Below, in pieces: positions 40,598-50,976 of a stretch of 64,000 nt of DNA. The first letter of the stretch is position 1, and the number at the start of each line of letters is the position of its first letter. This stretch comes from Hortaea werneckii. Taxonomy: Eukaryota > Ascomycota > Dothideomycetes > Mycosphaerellales > Teratosphaeriaceae. Made by a program: the position numbers and the translations under genes. The notes under the pieces are model-generated. The model searched no databases. It worked only from the letters and a program-made list of their open reading frames with translations, and was not told the origin of the DNA. Location of the stretch: the NCBI GenBank assembly GCA_037044905.1, contig JBAOKB010000020.1:806001-870000 (forward strand), given 5' to 3'.

Positions 40598-43130
40598 TTA
40601 CAACAACAGACTCAATGTCCCCAGCCCCGGGCTGACAGCCTCTGAGCTCTTCAACGTCAAGCAGGCAGCCCTTTGCGCCACGTCCACAAAATCCTCCACC
40701 CTGGCACTCTTCCCATGACGCGCCAAACCAGCGACTAGAGTGCCGGCAAATGTATCCCCTACCCCGTTTACGCTCACAGCCTCCTCAGCCTCGACCGTCT
40801 CAGCGGCAGGGAACAGCCGCATATACACCCCTCCCACGCCCAACGTCTCCTCTGTCCCATTTGCACATCTCGACAAAATGTAAGGCGCATATTCACCGCT
40901 GCTCAGCCTCTTATCCCCAGCAGGCAGGAGCTGGGTAACCAGGACCCCGCGCGATCCGAGCTTGGTCGCTATAGTAGGGATGAAAGGGAGGAGCTGGAGA
41001 GTCTGCTGAGGCACGCCGTGGTCGACCAGGTCGGGAGAAGTGGCAAGAGCCAGTGCGGTACGTGCTCCTGATGAAGGGAGGCCGAGAGCATCGATGGCTA
41101 ACCACCAGTCCTCCCTCTCTAATGTCCCGGATTCGCGAGCAGCGTGGTGCATGGCGGCTAATTCGTACTGATTGGGTGTGGCCAATGAAATCGACGGATT
41201 CGGCCATACGCCGAGTTTCGCTGGTGCAGGGAGATGGAAGAGCCGAGTGGATTTGGCGGTGCTCACGGGTTCGAAAGTTACGTGCGCGCCGATGGCTTGC
41301 GCTGCGGCGATCCATCGAGCGATGTGGACAGAGGGCCAGTTCGCATCGAGCACGAGATGGGTTGGCTGCGATCGTTGAAGCTGAGGTAGCCAGAAATTGT
41401 CGAACGTCTTCACGATGTCGCTGTCCTCGGCGGTTTGCTCCAGAATGCTAACGTCTGCCATAGCAAGCATGAGATCTTTCCTCCCATCGTTAACAGCAAC
41501 GTACTGGCTTGTTCGAGGCGTTTCAGCCTCCCTGTTTGCCGGCCTCATAGTCTGGACACCGGTAGTCCTCATACCGTTCCCGCTAATGGCAGCGAGAGCT
41601 GCTCTTCCAGCCAAGTCATCTCCAACAGCGCTGCAGAGGCGAACGCTGGCACCCATAAGATGCGCTGCGCGTGCGACGTTGTAGCCGACTCCACCGAGTG
41701 ACTGTGCAATTTTCGCACGATTCGAAGTCTGCAACTCAGGTGACTGAGCATTAGAGCTTGTTTCAGAGATGAAATTGCAGGCGAGGTCGACGTTGAGGCT
41801 CCCAGCTACAAAGACCGTGGATGTCTCGTGTCCAGACACCGAGTGGGGAGCTTCGGAAATAGTTGTGCCCGCAGACCGCTTTTCAGTAGAGGCATGGCTG
41901 TGTCCAGATTGTCCAAGACCCAAAGAAACGCCTGTGCTAGTATAGTTGGATGCAGCAGGTCCGGTCATGAAGCTGTCGTCACGGTGCTCTGTAGGTTCAC
42001 TGTCTACGACATGAGCGTGCGATCTAGTCAAGCAGGTGCCATACATAAACTCACTACGTTTTCTTAACCCCCTCAATTTCGAGTCTCTGTAGTGCTGCTG
42101 CCAGCTTAGTACCCCTGATGACATTTGCCTCAACTAGTGATTTGTTGGCCGCCACACTTTTATCGCCAGTAATTTCTTTGATCTTTGCAAGGATGATTGG
42201 CGTGATCGCAGCACCCTTCGCACCAGCTGCTTTCGCCTCGCTCAGCGCTTGTGCTATGGCCGTCTCCATCTGGGCAAAGGGAATCGAATGCTCTTCAGGA
42301 ATCGGGTTTGCAAAGTGCAGCCCAGACTGTAACCCCAAGGCCATGTGGGCATGCACAACTGATGCAGCTTCCTCCTCATCTCGCAGCACCACAGGCGATT
42401 TGACACCGCTGTCCCTGGTATAGAAGGCTGGAAAATCTACTTGTCCCTCCCTACCGTCTGCAAAGGTTGCAACCGCGACGCCCTGCGTCTCGAGGTATTC
42501 CAATGTTCTGGGGATGTCAAGAAAAGATTTGCACCCGGAGCTTACGACTGTAACAGGCGTACGCCCTAACTCTGTCAAGTCGGCGGAGACATCCATGGTC
42601 TCCTCTACGCCTCGATGGACACCTCCCAGTCCGCCAGTGGCAAAGATGCGAATGCCCGCCAAATGTGCCAGGATCATGGTAGCGCTTATAGTGGTCCCGC
42701 CATAGAGCGCCTTGCCATCGATCCCTCTCTGCCCTAGTACAAAGCCGAAATCCCGTCGGCTGACTTTGCGAAGATTAGGGCTGCCTGCAGTAGAGACGAG
42801 ACGAATAAGTTCATCTGCACCCATTCCTACACGGGCTATACCGTCAAGGATACCAATGGTAGCGGGCACGCCGCCATTGACGCGGACCAGAGATTCTAGG
42901 CGCGAGGCGAGAGCAAGATTAGCCGGGTAGGGAAAGCCATGAGTGTAGATTGTCGATTCCAAGGCCACGACCGGGCGTCGTTCGGATATGGCTTGTTGAA
43001 CCTCTTCTGAGATGCTCAAAAAAGGGCTGTTGGTGGTCAAGCTGCGACTTTGGCCCAGTCGTTGGCTTTTCCCTAGTCTCCCGAGGCGAGTGGCACGCCA
43101 TTGCATGGCTGCGCAAGGAAGGCGGACCAT
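40598..43130 (-). CDS. Pseudouridine-metabolising bifunctional protein (PsiMP glycosidase + PfkB kinase)
   Basis: Two exons, 42055-43130 and 40598-41999, are separated by a 55-bp intron (GTGAGT..GACAG), giving 825 residues. Exon 1 encodes the pseudouridine-5'-phosphate glycosidase (IndA/PsuG) domain: VVALESTIYTHGFPYPANL, GILDG, TTISATMILAHLAGI, FATGGLGGVHRG and VVSSGCKSFLDI. Exon 2 encodes a PfkB sugar kinase (PsuK-like): VFVAGSLNVDLACNF, GGVGYNVARAAHLMGASV, and the C-terminal GVGDTFAGTLVAGL with the catalytic Asp. Together they phosphorylate pseudouridine and cleave it to uracil and ribose 5-phosphate. Such fusions are known in fungi and animals, with S. pombe C1861.05 of this type. The N-terminus (MVRLPCAAMQWRATRLGRLGK) looks like a mitochondrial presequence. 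The first reading frame stops at the intron, so an unspliced message makes only the glycosidase. Confidence 0.93.
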
Positions 43131-43467
43131 CCTAACTACTTAGACAGACGACACTTCAGACACTGCCAGAATAGCTCATGCCGCTTTCGAATGAACGACG
43201 AGGTAGCAATCAGTCGCCCTTTGGGTTTTGCTAATGGAGAAAGGGACGTCACGTGTTACAGATCCCGGAATGGAAGGAGGTGAGGTGGAGAGGTGTGCCT
43301 CGCGTCGCGTCGCGGCGCGGCAGACAGGGCAGGTTTGCCGAGAGACACCTAACAGCTCCACGTTACCTCCGGAGCTCACGGTGGGCTACCGCCGTCCGGC
43401 ATTGGATTCAGATCCCGTCGTCGTTGTCGCTGTCGTCAATTCTTTGTTACAACCACATGTCACCGCG
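43131..43467. promoter_or_regulatory. Shared divergent promoter, pseudouridine enzyme / OST1
   Basis: 337 bp lie between divergent ATGs. It includes a CGTCACGTG word at about 43247-43255, an E-box-like bHLH site. A CGTCGCGTCGCGGCGCGG GC-rich run lies at about 43302-43320. Confidence 0.5.
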
Positions 43468-45025
43468 ATGAGATTGCTGCAATGGGCCTGGCTGGGCCTG
43501 ATCTCGCTGGCCGCCGCTGCCGATACCAACACCACCCACGAATCCCGCAACATCCTCCCGGCCACGTTTAAGCCGCCGCCGTACTTCCGCAATGTGAATC
43601 TGGTCCGGAACATCAACCTGGAGAAGAGCTACCCGCGCGAGACCATCAACGTCGTAGTCGAGAATGTGGACGCTCAGCCCCAGCGCGAGTACTATCTGCC
43701 CTTCGAGCAGGGTACATTAGGCCGCATTGGCGGTCTCGAGGCCAAGGACAAGAAGGAGCCAGAGCGGACAGGCTTCACGGCCGAGATCGTCGAAGTTGAT
43801 CCTTACAGCTCGACTGAATACTACAAGATCACCTTCCCGTCTGCGCTCCCCTCCAAGGAGCAGATCACCCTTCAGATTACATACTACGTCCTTTCTGCCC
43901 TCGAGCCCCTGCCCGCCCACATCGGCCAGCTGGACAAGCAGTACGTCTTGCACACTTTCTCTGCCTACGTACCCTCGGCATACACCACCCTCAAGCAGAA
44001 GACGAAACTCAAGCTTCCCACGGTCGACGTGCCGGACGTCACCACTCTGCCTGCCGACCTCAACGCCGAGGGCAAGGAGGACCCGCAGAAGCAAGGCACC
44101 ACTTTCACCTACGGTCCCTACGGCGAGCGCGAGGCTGGTGCCACCCAAGAAGCCAGCGTCCGCTACGAATTCACGCGCCCCCTCACCCACGGCAAGCTGT
44201 TAGAGCGTGACGTCGAGGTTTCCCACTGGGGCGGCAACATCGCAACGGAAGAACGCCATTGGCTCACGAACCGCGCAGCGGCGCTGAAGAACCAGTTCTC
44301 TCGCGTCCAGTACCAGCAGAGCGCATACTACAACCCCCCTACCCATGCTCTCAAGGATCTCCGATTCCCTCTGACCCTGGGGAGCGTGGATGCCTACTTC
44401 ACCGACGACGTTGGCAATGTGTCGACCTCGCGGTTCAGGACGAACGCTCGCGAGAGTAACTTGGAGTTGAAGCCACGCTACCCGGTGTTCGGCAACTGGA
44501 ACTACAGCTTCAAAGTCGGCTGGAACATTGATCTCAACAACTACCTCCGTCACGTGAAGGGTGGAGGCAGTGACAGCTACATCCTCAATGTCCCATTCTT
44601 CGAAGGTCCGAAGCAAGCCGAGGGTGTCGAGTACGAGCGTGTTGTGACGCGTATCATCCTGCCCGAAGGTGCCGAGTAAGTCTCCACGCCCCTATCCATC
44701 CCTTTGAATTCTTTGATACAATAGCGTACTAACGCCATGATGCAGCAACGTCCGCTTCCAGACCTCCGTCCCACTGGTCTCGAACACGACGAGCTTACAC
44801 CGCACCTTCATGGATACTCTTGGTCGGACTACTCTTACCCTGACTGCCCTCAACGTCGTCGACGAGTTCCGGGACCGGGACTTGCTCGTCACCTATGACC
44901 TGCCTTTCGGCGCACGGTTCACTAAGCCTCTAACCATTTCGGCAGGGATGCTGGTCGTCTTTGCGCTGAGCTGGGTCGTGGGCAACTTGGATGTAAGCAT
45001 TGGCGGGAAGAAGAAGACGGCTTAG
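43468..45025 (+). CDS. OST1: Oligosaccharyltransferase subunit Ost1 (ribophorin I)
   Basis: Two exons, 43468-44675 and 44746-45025, surround a 70-bp intron with a TACTAAC branch site, giving 495 residues. Ost1 is an ER-membrane subunit of the complex that transfers the lipid-linked glycan to Asn-x-Ser/Thr sequons. A signal peptide is evident (MRLLQWAWLGLISLAAAADT). The ribophorin I domain has FRNVNLVRNINLEKSYPRETINVVVEN, EYYLPFE, VSHWGGNIATEERHWLTNRAA and YPVFGNWNYSFKVGWN. Near the C-terminus there is one membrane segment (PLTISAGMLVVFALSWVVGNL) followed by GGKKKTA. The ATG at 43468 is the only one placing a signal peptide at the N-terminus; the frame upstream is open but has no convincing start. 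Confidence 0.96.
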
Positions 45026-45305
45026 AAAAGTAGTTGTAGAATAGTCTCCGTCGTCTTGGGGGACGTTGTATTGAAAGTTTCGATTTCCACCGCCAATTTA
45101 CTTTTTCTTTCTTTTTTTCTTCCACCGCCGATCGAGCGATGCCTTATGATAAGAGGATAATATTGACATAGCAGATCTGAAACGTTTGATTTGCTTGGAT
45201 ACGTTCGCTATACCTGGACTTTGATATCGTGCTATATAGCGCTGATTGAAGGGACATGGGCTCGGACAAAATGAGAACCAAATTTCTGGAATGATTGCAA
45301 CTTGT
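45026..45305. other. Convergent intergenic region
   Basis: 280 bp between OST1 (+) and the MRJP-like gene (-). A T-rich run (45101-45120) may belong to 3' end formation. Confidence 0.6.
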
Positions 45306-46675
45306 CTAGACGAGCATCGGCTTCGTGGCGTTGTTTGGCAGCGGGACTCTAAACAGAGCATATGGCTTCCGTCTGTTGTCGTCACCGGGATAGACCAGCG
45401 GACCAAACACGAGTTGATTGACTGTGAACTGTGTTGATCATGGCTGTCAGTGTCTCGTCGCTACGGAACGTTAGGGATGATTGCGACTTACGTAGAGATA
45501 CCCATCAGCGCCAGTCGAGAAGGTATCGACCCAATTGATTCGGGGGTCCCGAACAAAGACTTGATCGGTGCCGTTGGCAGGATTGAAGAATGACACGGCG
45601 TTTTGCTCCATGTTGCCGTGATAGATGAAGTTGTTCGTGTCTGTCTCCATGCCGTCGGTGACACCTGTCTGAGCATGGTTGACAATTGATTGCTGAGCGA
45701 GGATTTCAGAGTTTGGACTGCGATCCCGCAGGCGCTTCGTGGGGATGCTGTAGAGGTAGCGGCTAGCGACAGACTTGTAGAAGAGGTCTTCGCCGTCTGC
45801 GGAAAGAGCAATGCCGTCGGAGCCGAAAGGAAGATATGTGAAAGGCTTCCCGGGCTGGTTGAAATAGATTGGTTGTCCCCATTGATAGGCAAGGAATTCA
45901 CCTTCGGGTCTCACTGTTGGATTGCCGTCGAGGTGACGCCATGATTCGCCTGTGCCCAAGTCGGCCATGACGATGCCGTTGCGTCCTTCGGTCGAGCTAT
46001 CGGTGATGTAAGCGATACCTTGGCCACTCGTTCCGGACAGGTCTGGTCGCAGATCGAATCGAACATCGTTCAAGTAGGAATCCGGGTAAGCTACGGTCTG
46101 CGGGAACAAAATGGTCTTGAATACGGTGTTGTTATTCAAATTGATACCAACAAGCTTCGGACCACCGTAGGTGGCGGGAACCAGAGTACCAGTTGACGTT
46201 AACACACGGCCTGTGTCCAGCACCCACGCACGGTCTGCTGGGTCAATAACGATGGACTGAGATCCAATAAAATAGTCCGCCAGACCAGCGCCGCTTGGAG
46301 GGCTTGTGGTGTAGTTGATGGCACCTGATATTTTAAAGCTTTAGAAAGTATTCATGTCCCCAATTGGTGTTACTTACCACCTGGTGGGCTGTTGATCTCC
46401 AAACTGGGGTACGCAGTTTCTGTGTGATTTCCTTTGAGTTCTCCAATGGTATAAACGCCATTGCTGCCGTTGTTGACATTGGTTGGGTCTAAGCCGCCTG
46501 GATAGTTGGAGAACTTTCGGCCATTTTTGGAGACAGTAATGCCCGTTGGCCACTCGTCATAGTAGGTATGAACGAGCTCTAATGGTGGTCCGTACACGCC
46601 AGGGTCAGTAACCAGCAGAGGCTGCTGGGCTGAGGCCAACAGACCGGCGCTCGCAAGTCTCAAGAGATATCTCAT
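45306..46675 (-). CDS. Secreted major royal jelly/yellow-type beta-propeller protein
   Basis: Three exons, 46378-46675, 45492-46324 and 45306-45428, with introns of 53 and 63 bp, give 417 residues. The N-terminus is a signal peptide (MRYLLRLASAGLLASAQQP). The MRJP/yellow domain shows WPTGITVSKNGRKFSNYPGG, the IDPADRAWVLDTGR motif, YLNDVRFDLRPD, IAYITDSS, GIALSADGEDLFYKSVASRYLYSIPT and, in exon 3, VNQLVFGPL..RKPYALFRVPL. Exon 3 was recognised because splicing in phase 0 restores the conserved propeller end. Potential N-glycosylation sites are present (NGS, NHT, NGT). Insect yellow proteins act in melanin and royal-jelly biology, while fungal and bacterial members are uncharacterised. An extracellular role in pigment, lignocellulose or carbohydrate binding would be speculation. 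The left neighbour OST1 is unrelated. Confidence 0.87.
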
Positions 46676-47266
46676 TGTATTGACTGAGAAGTAATGAGCC
46701 CTGACTCCGTCTGAAGGATTGGAAAAAGGACGAGAACAGTCTACGGCACGGCGCCTCTAAATGCCTTGACGTCGATATATCGCTTCGCGATGCATATCAG
46801 CATCGACGTCAGATGGAACCTTACACCCCTGCTTCACTTTCGCGGACAATGCTAGCTACGGTGAAATGGTACTTCGCTCATTGGGCCGCAGATGCATACA
46901 CATTCGGTGATGCCATCTAGCAACCGGGTTGACTCGGGGACTCTTGGCGCTTAAAGACAAATGGAAGACACCACTTCGCCGGCTCGGTGCATATCGAAGT
47001 GAACATCGTGCGGGGATGCCTCCGTCATCGCATCGATCTGGGCAGACGCTTGATGTGATCGGCAGAGCCATGCATTAAGTCTGTTGCTCCGAAAGCAAGC
47101 ACATGAGATACTACTTGGCATGTCTCCAATCACCACCGCGGTCTCGGCGCTTGCATCTGTGAAACATCTGCTATTCTGCCATGGCATGTAGAGATGGAGC
47201 GTTGTCAACATGAAGGTGGTGAGGTAGCCGGTAGGGAAGATCGAACGAAGTGGGCCTCACCGCCGG

Positions 47267-47303
47267 CAGCCCTCCAGGGCTGAGACCTCCCGAGCTGGAG
47301 GTC
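47267..47303. other. Two adjacent GC-rich hairpins
   Basis: CAGCCC-TCCA-GGGCTG (47267-47282) has a 6-bp stem with a tetraloop. GACCTCC-CGAGCT-GGAGGTC (47284-47303) has a 7-bp stem with a 6-base loop. They are separated by one base in an otherwise non-coding stretch, so they could form in RNA or as a binding platform. No transcript is evident. Confidence 0.6.
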
Positions 47304-47637
47304 CCCGCCCCGCCAGCTGCGAGAATTGTGGCCTCAGGCACGGTTGAAGCCTGCGGCCGGACCGGGTAGACCCGCGGCTAGCAGCACGGCTTTGTCACTC
47401 ATCCGGCTTGCTCATCTGACTTGCGCGGTCGCATCTCTTCCCTCTCCACCTACCTAGCCACCCCCTCTTCCCCCAACATCCATACCCTTCTTCACCGACA
47501 CCATCGTCGCCACCCCTCTTCATTACCCCAAACCATACTGTAGTTCATTCTTGCCTCAACTCCTGACCCCGGTTCACTCTGGTCTTTGCCGAACTCGAAT
47601 ACCGACGAGGTGAGTGAGATCCTGCAGCACGCGCACT

Positions 47638-47692
47638 GGAGCAGCGAGCATCCAGCAGCGAGCACCGAACGGCGAGCAGCGAGCATCGAGCA
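47638..47692. repeat. Degenerate GAGCAGCGAGCAYC tandem
   Basis: About four imperfect copies of GCAGCGAGCA-type units, interrupted by CCGAAC/CATCC words, upstream of MPE1. Confidence 0.6.
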
Positions 47693-48216
47693 AACGGCAA
47701 ATCTGGAACAATTATCGGGAGTGAAGGGAGAAATAGAAGACATACTACAACCTCTGAAACTGGCTTGATTCCAGACACTTGATTGTGTATACTCTGTCTC
47801 AACCGCTTAAACTGCCACAGAGAAGAAAGAACAAAGAGAGTGTGCGTACTGCTGTTGTCTTGACGGCTTTGCCACTCACTTTTGAATATCCATTCGAACA
47901 CCCAGTCGTGCTTCAGCCGGCTATTGTCGCAGGCAGTTGCTATTGAATACAAACCAAAGCATTTTTCAGGTCGTGCCACGCACTGTTGCAAGCACCAGGC
48001 TTCTCAGGCCCCGCTCACTCAGTTGTACACTACCTACACATATTGCTTCTTCTTTTCCCTGCCTGCTACTTACCTTTGACCTAATTTTGTGATCTGACTG
48101 GAGTATAACCGGCTCGCAACACCGACCAGCGTAATTTTCGACACATCCTCTTCTCTTCGACGCAGCAGCTGGACTAGCGCAGATACCCTCAGACCTCCTT
48201 TGAGTTGCTCGCAAAC

Positions 48217-50076
48217 ATGTCTTCCTCCATCTTCTATCGCTTCAAGTCACAGAAGGACCCTCAGCCAATAACATTCGATGGTACCTCTCTGTCTGTCTTC
48301 GAAGTAAAGCGCGAAATCATTGCGCTGTCTAAGCTAGGTGATGGCGCCGACTTTGATCTCGAGATCTATACGCCAGAGAGCAGCGAGAGTAAGTACCAAT
48401 GCGATTTCGCTGAACCAAAAGGCACAGACAAGCTAATCTACTCAGAATATGACGACGACACGACACAGATTCCACGTTCGACAACAGTCATTGCTCGGCG
48501 CTTGCCCGCCTCCAAACCCGGAGCTGGACGAGCGGCGCGCTACGTCACAGGCAAGATGCCGGTCAACGCAAAGAATCAACACCGCATCGAGTCCACCCCC
48601 GCTACAACCTCCGCGCGCGAGACCCCGGCAGCCAGCGCTATGGGTTCAGGTAAAGAGATGACCGAAGAAGAGAAGTTGGCGGCCATGTTCGACGCCAATA
48701 CCGAAGCCTGGAAGCACGACCAATCTCTCATGGCCGGGAAGCCCGCCGTACGCCCTCCATACAATTCAAGCAAGAATGCTCCGGTTCCGGACAAACCACT
48801 TCCGCCGGGCTACATTTGTCATCGCTGTGGCGAAAAGGGTCACTGGATTCAAGCTTGTCCCACCAATGCTGATCCGAACTTTGATGGCCGCCCGAAGTTC
48901 AGACGCACAACAGGTATTCCCAAGTCTTTCCTTAAAGTCATCGAGAAGACAGAGCGTGATGAGAACGGCAAAGTCGACATGAGCAAGATGCCTGCAGGCG
49001 TCATGTACAACGCTGCTGGCGAGTGGGTCGTCAGTATGCCAGATACGAAGACCTGGGAGAAGATCCAGGAGCAGAACGCGGCTTCCAAGGAGAAAGCGAA
49101 GGAGGCGAGCGACGAAGGGGAGGAGTTGAAGAAGGTGGGACTAGCATGTTCCATCGACGGCAGAGGGTTCGTCGATCCCGTGAAGACGCCATGTTGCGGG
49201 CGTACCTACTGTAGGGAGTGCATTGAGAACACTGTCTTGGACAACGACCTGCAATGCCCGAACTGTGGAGAACAGGTGCTACTTGACAATCTCGAAGCAG
49301 ACGAGGAGGCTCTGAAGAAGTTGAAGGAGTTTGAGGAGGAGAGGAAGGCCAGGAAGGCAACCAAAAAGGAATCGAGCAAGAGTCCGGAAGCTGGATCGCC
49401 CGGGAAGGCAAAGAATGCGACGCCCAAGCCTGAGGATGCAAGATCGCCCTCCGCCGACAAGGGCCAACAGACTAATGTCGACGGCACGACTTCTTCTACT
49501 CCCAATTCCAAGAAGAGAGCCGCCAGTAATGAATTGGAGAACAACCGCAAGCCAGCCAACCCTGCCCCAGCTAACAACGCTGGAAAGCAGAGTACGCCGA
49601 CACCCATCCCTACAGGCCCGAAGGCGCAGCAGCAACAACAGCAGCAGCAGATGCCCAACATGATGAAGCCGGCGAACAACATGCAGGACTTCGCGCAGCA
49701 GATGAATGCTATGGCATCCAGTGTCCCGGGCATGCAGGGCGGTATGCCGGGTATGGCGAACCCCATGATGAATCCGATGATGATGGGCATGAACCCTATG
49801 ATGATGGGCATGCCTGGTTTCAACCCTATGATGGGAATGAACGGCATGGGCGGTGGGATGAATGGTATGGGTATGGGTGGAATGGGCGGCGGGATGGGCA
49901 ATGGCGGGTGGCAAGGTCCGCAGCAAGGGGGTTGGGGCAACGGGGGAGGTGGTTTTGGTGGTGGGGGCGGTGGGGGCCAGGATGGAGGTGCCTACTTCCG
50001 CCAACCGGTGAATCCCCACCGCCAGCAGGGGAGGGGTCGCGGCAGGCAGAGGAGCGTCGATTACAAGCAGATGTAA
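48217..50076 (+). CDS. MPE1: Cleavage and polyadenylation factor subunit Mpe1 (RBBP6 type)
   Basis: Two exons, 48217-48388 and 48446-50076, are separated by a 57-bp intron, giving 600 residues. Mpe1 is a core subunit of the CPF complex that cleaves and polyadenylates mRNA. The order is a DWNN ubiquitin-like domain at 1-75 (SSIFYRFKSQKDP, TTQIPRSTTVIARRLP), a CCHC zinc knuckle (ICHRCGEKGHWIQACP), a RING/U-box type finger (LACSIDGRGFVDPVKTPCCGRTYCRECIENTV..CPNCGE), then a coiled acidic/basic linker. The C-terminus is Met/Gly-rich (NPMMMGMNPMMMGMPGF). The intron keeps frame and has no stop, so an unspliced reading would add 19 residues inside the DWNN domain; the conserved YDDDTTQIPRSTT favours splicing. 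I start at ATG 48217 because the frame upstream has no ATG. Confidence 0.95.
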   Translation: MSSSIFYRFKSQKDPQPITFDGTSLSVFEVKREIIALSKLGDGADFDLEIYTPESSESKYQCDFAEPKGTDKLIYSEYDDDTTQIPRSTTVIARRLPASKPGAGRAARYVTGKMPVNAKNQHRIESTPATTSARETPAASAMGSGKEMTEEEKLAAMFDANTEAWKHDQSLMAGKPAVRPPYNSSKNAPVPDKPLPPGYICHRCGEKGHWIQACPTNADPNFDGRPKFRRTTGIPKSFLKVIEKTERDENGKVDMSKMPAGVMYNAAGEWVVSMPDTKTWEKIQEQNAASKEKAKEASDEGEELKKVGLACSIDGRGFVDPVKTPCCGRTYCRECIENTVLDNDLQCPNCGEQVLLDNLEADEEALKKLKEFEEERKARKATKKESSKSPEAGSPGKAKNATPKPEDARSPSADKGQQTNVDGTTSSTPNSKKRAASNELENNRKPANPAPANNAGKQSTPTPIPTGPKAQQQQQQQQMPNMMKPANNMQDFAQQMNAMASSVPGMQGGMPGMANPMMNPMMMGMNPMMMGMPGFNPMMGMNGMGGGMNGMGMGGMGGGMGNGGWQGPQQGGWGNGGGGFGGGGGGGQDGGAYFRQPVNPHRQQGRGRGRQRSVDYKQM

Positions 50077-50976
50077 GCGGGCTTCTGCTGGCGAGGGTAC
50101 GGAAGACATGCATTTCCGTGGGCCTGCGGACATATAGCATGTTGACTCACTTGTTTGATTGATGTTTAGCGAAGGCGTCTTTGGAGGGACGGGGTTTTCA
50201 ATGCTTGTTTTATTGGGAGCATTCGACCGACTGCCAGGTATCAGGGCGATGGGAAAATTCACGAGCGGCGACTCGGTCATGAGGTTTTCCTACATGCATA
50301 GCTGCAGCTGCAGCTGCATTTGAGACTCTGACTGCTATGGTGATAATCTTACCTCCTAGCACCTCACTAGGTAGATACTTCAGAAGCGTCGGAGTCTCCA
50401 CTAGGTAGTATTCCACTCCACAATCAATGATTAGCTACAGTCTCGATCTAGTATTCCACTATGTACTTTGCACTTTCAAGCAGCTAAAGAGATGTAAGCA
50501 TCTTATCGTTGATACGGTGGATGGTATAGTCCCAATCCGGTTATCCGGTCTGGACGACCTCGGCAGATGCGGATGTAGGAGCTGGGACGGAGCTTCGCTG
50601 CCCCACTTGAGCAGCAGTCTTCGGGAGTCAGATGAGAGACAGAGGAGCTCCCTTCCTTTGCGTCACCCGTCCCTTCCAATCAGCGACATGCCGGCGGCTG
50701 ACCGACCATTATTCGATGCGAGAGCTTGTCTCGTGTCAGGCGTCGGAGCTCGACGGCGGGCATGGAGCTCCTCGCAGTCTCCTCTCCATCATGTGCTGTC
50801 AGATGATGGATAGCGATAACGAGAGGTAGGTAAGAGTTCAGGTAGGTGCTGCCCTGCTCATCCTCTACTCCCACCCTATTGTACCTTTCCTTCCTCCCTC
50901 AGCGCAAGCAAGAAAGCACGGCGGTCAAGTGCCCAGCTGCTCCTGCCCCTTTCCCACTCGTCGCTTCCATCTGACC
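50077..50976. other. Gene-free stretch between MPE1 and the Yippee gene
   Basis: No supported frame. It has AGGTAGGT words at 50824-50831 and about 50839-50846 and a (GCAGCT)n run at about 50301-50320. This is probably the 3' UTR of MPE1 and the promoter of the next gene. Confidence 0.55.

Larger units (their letters stand above)
46676..48216. promoter_or_regulatory. 1.5-kb divergent intergenic region, MRJP-like gene / MPE1
   Basis: No gene supported. It contains two adjacent GC-rich hairpins (47267-47282 and 47284-47303), an ACCTACCT word (47448-47455) and a degenerate GAGCAGCGAGCAYC tandem (about 47638-47692). CT-rich leader-like sequence precedes the MPE1 start. Confidence 0.55.

Noticed and set aside
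47220..47330. Possible tRNA suggested by GTTCGATC on the minus strand near 47237
   Set aside because: No matching T-stem, anticodon arm or acceptor stem could be drawn, and the local hairpins do not fit a cloverleaf.
49206..50280. Long minus-strand frames of 244 and 333 codons
   Set aside because: Antisense shadows of the low-complexity MPE1 tail.
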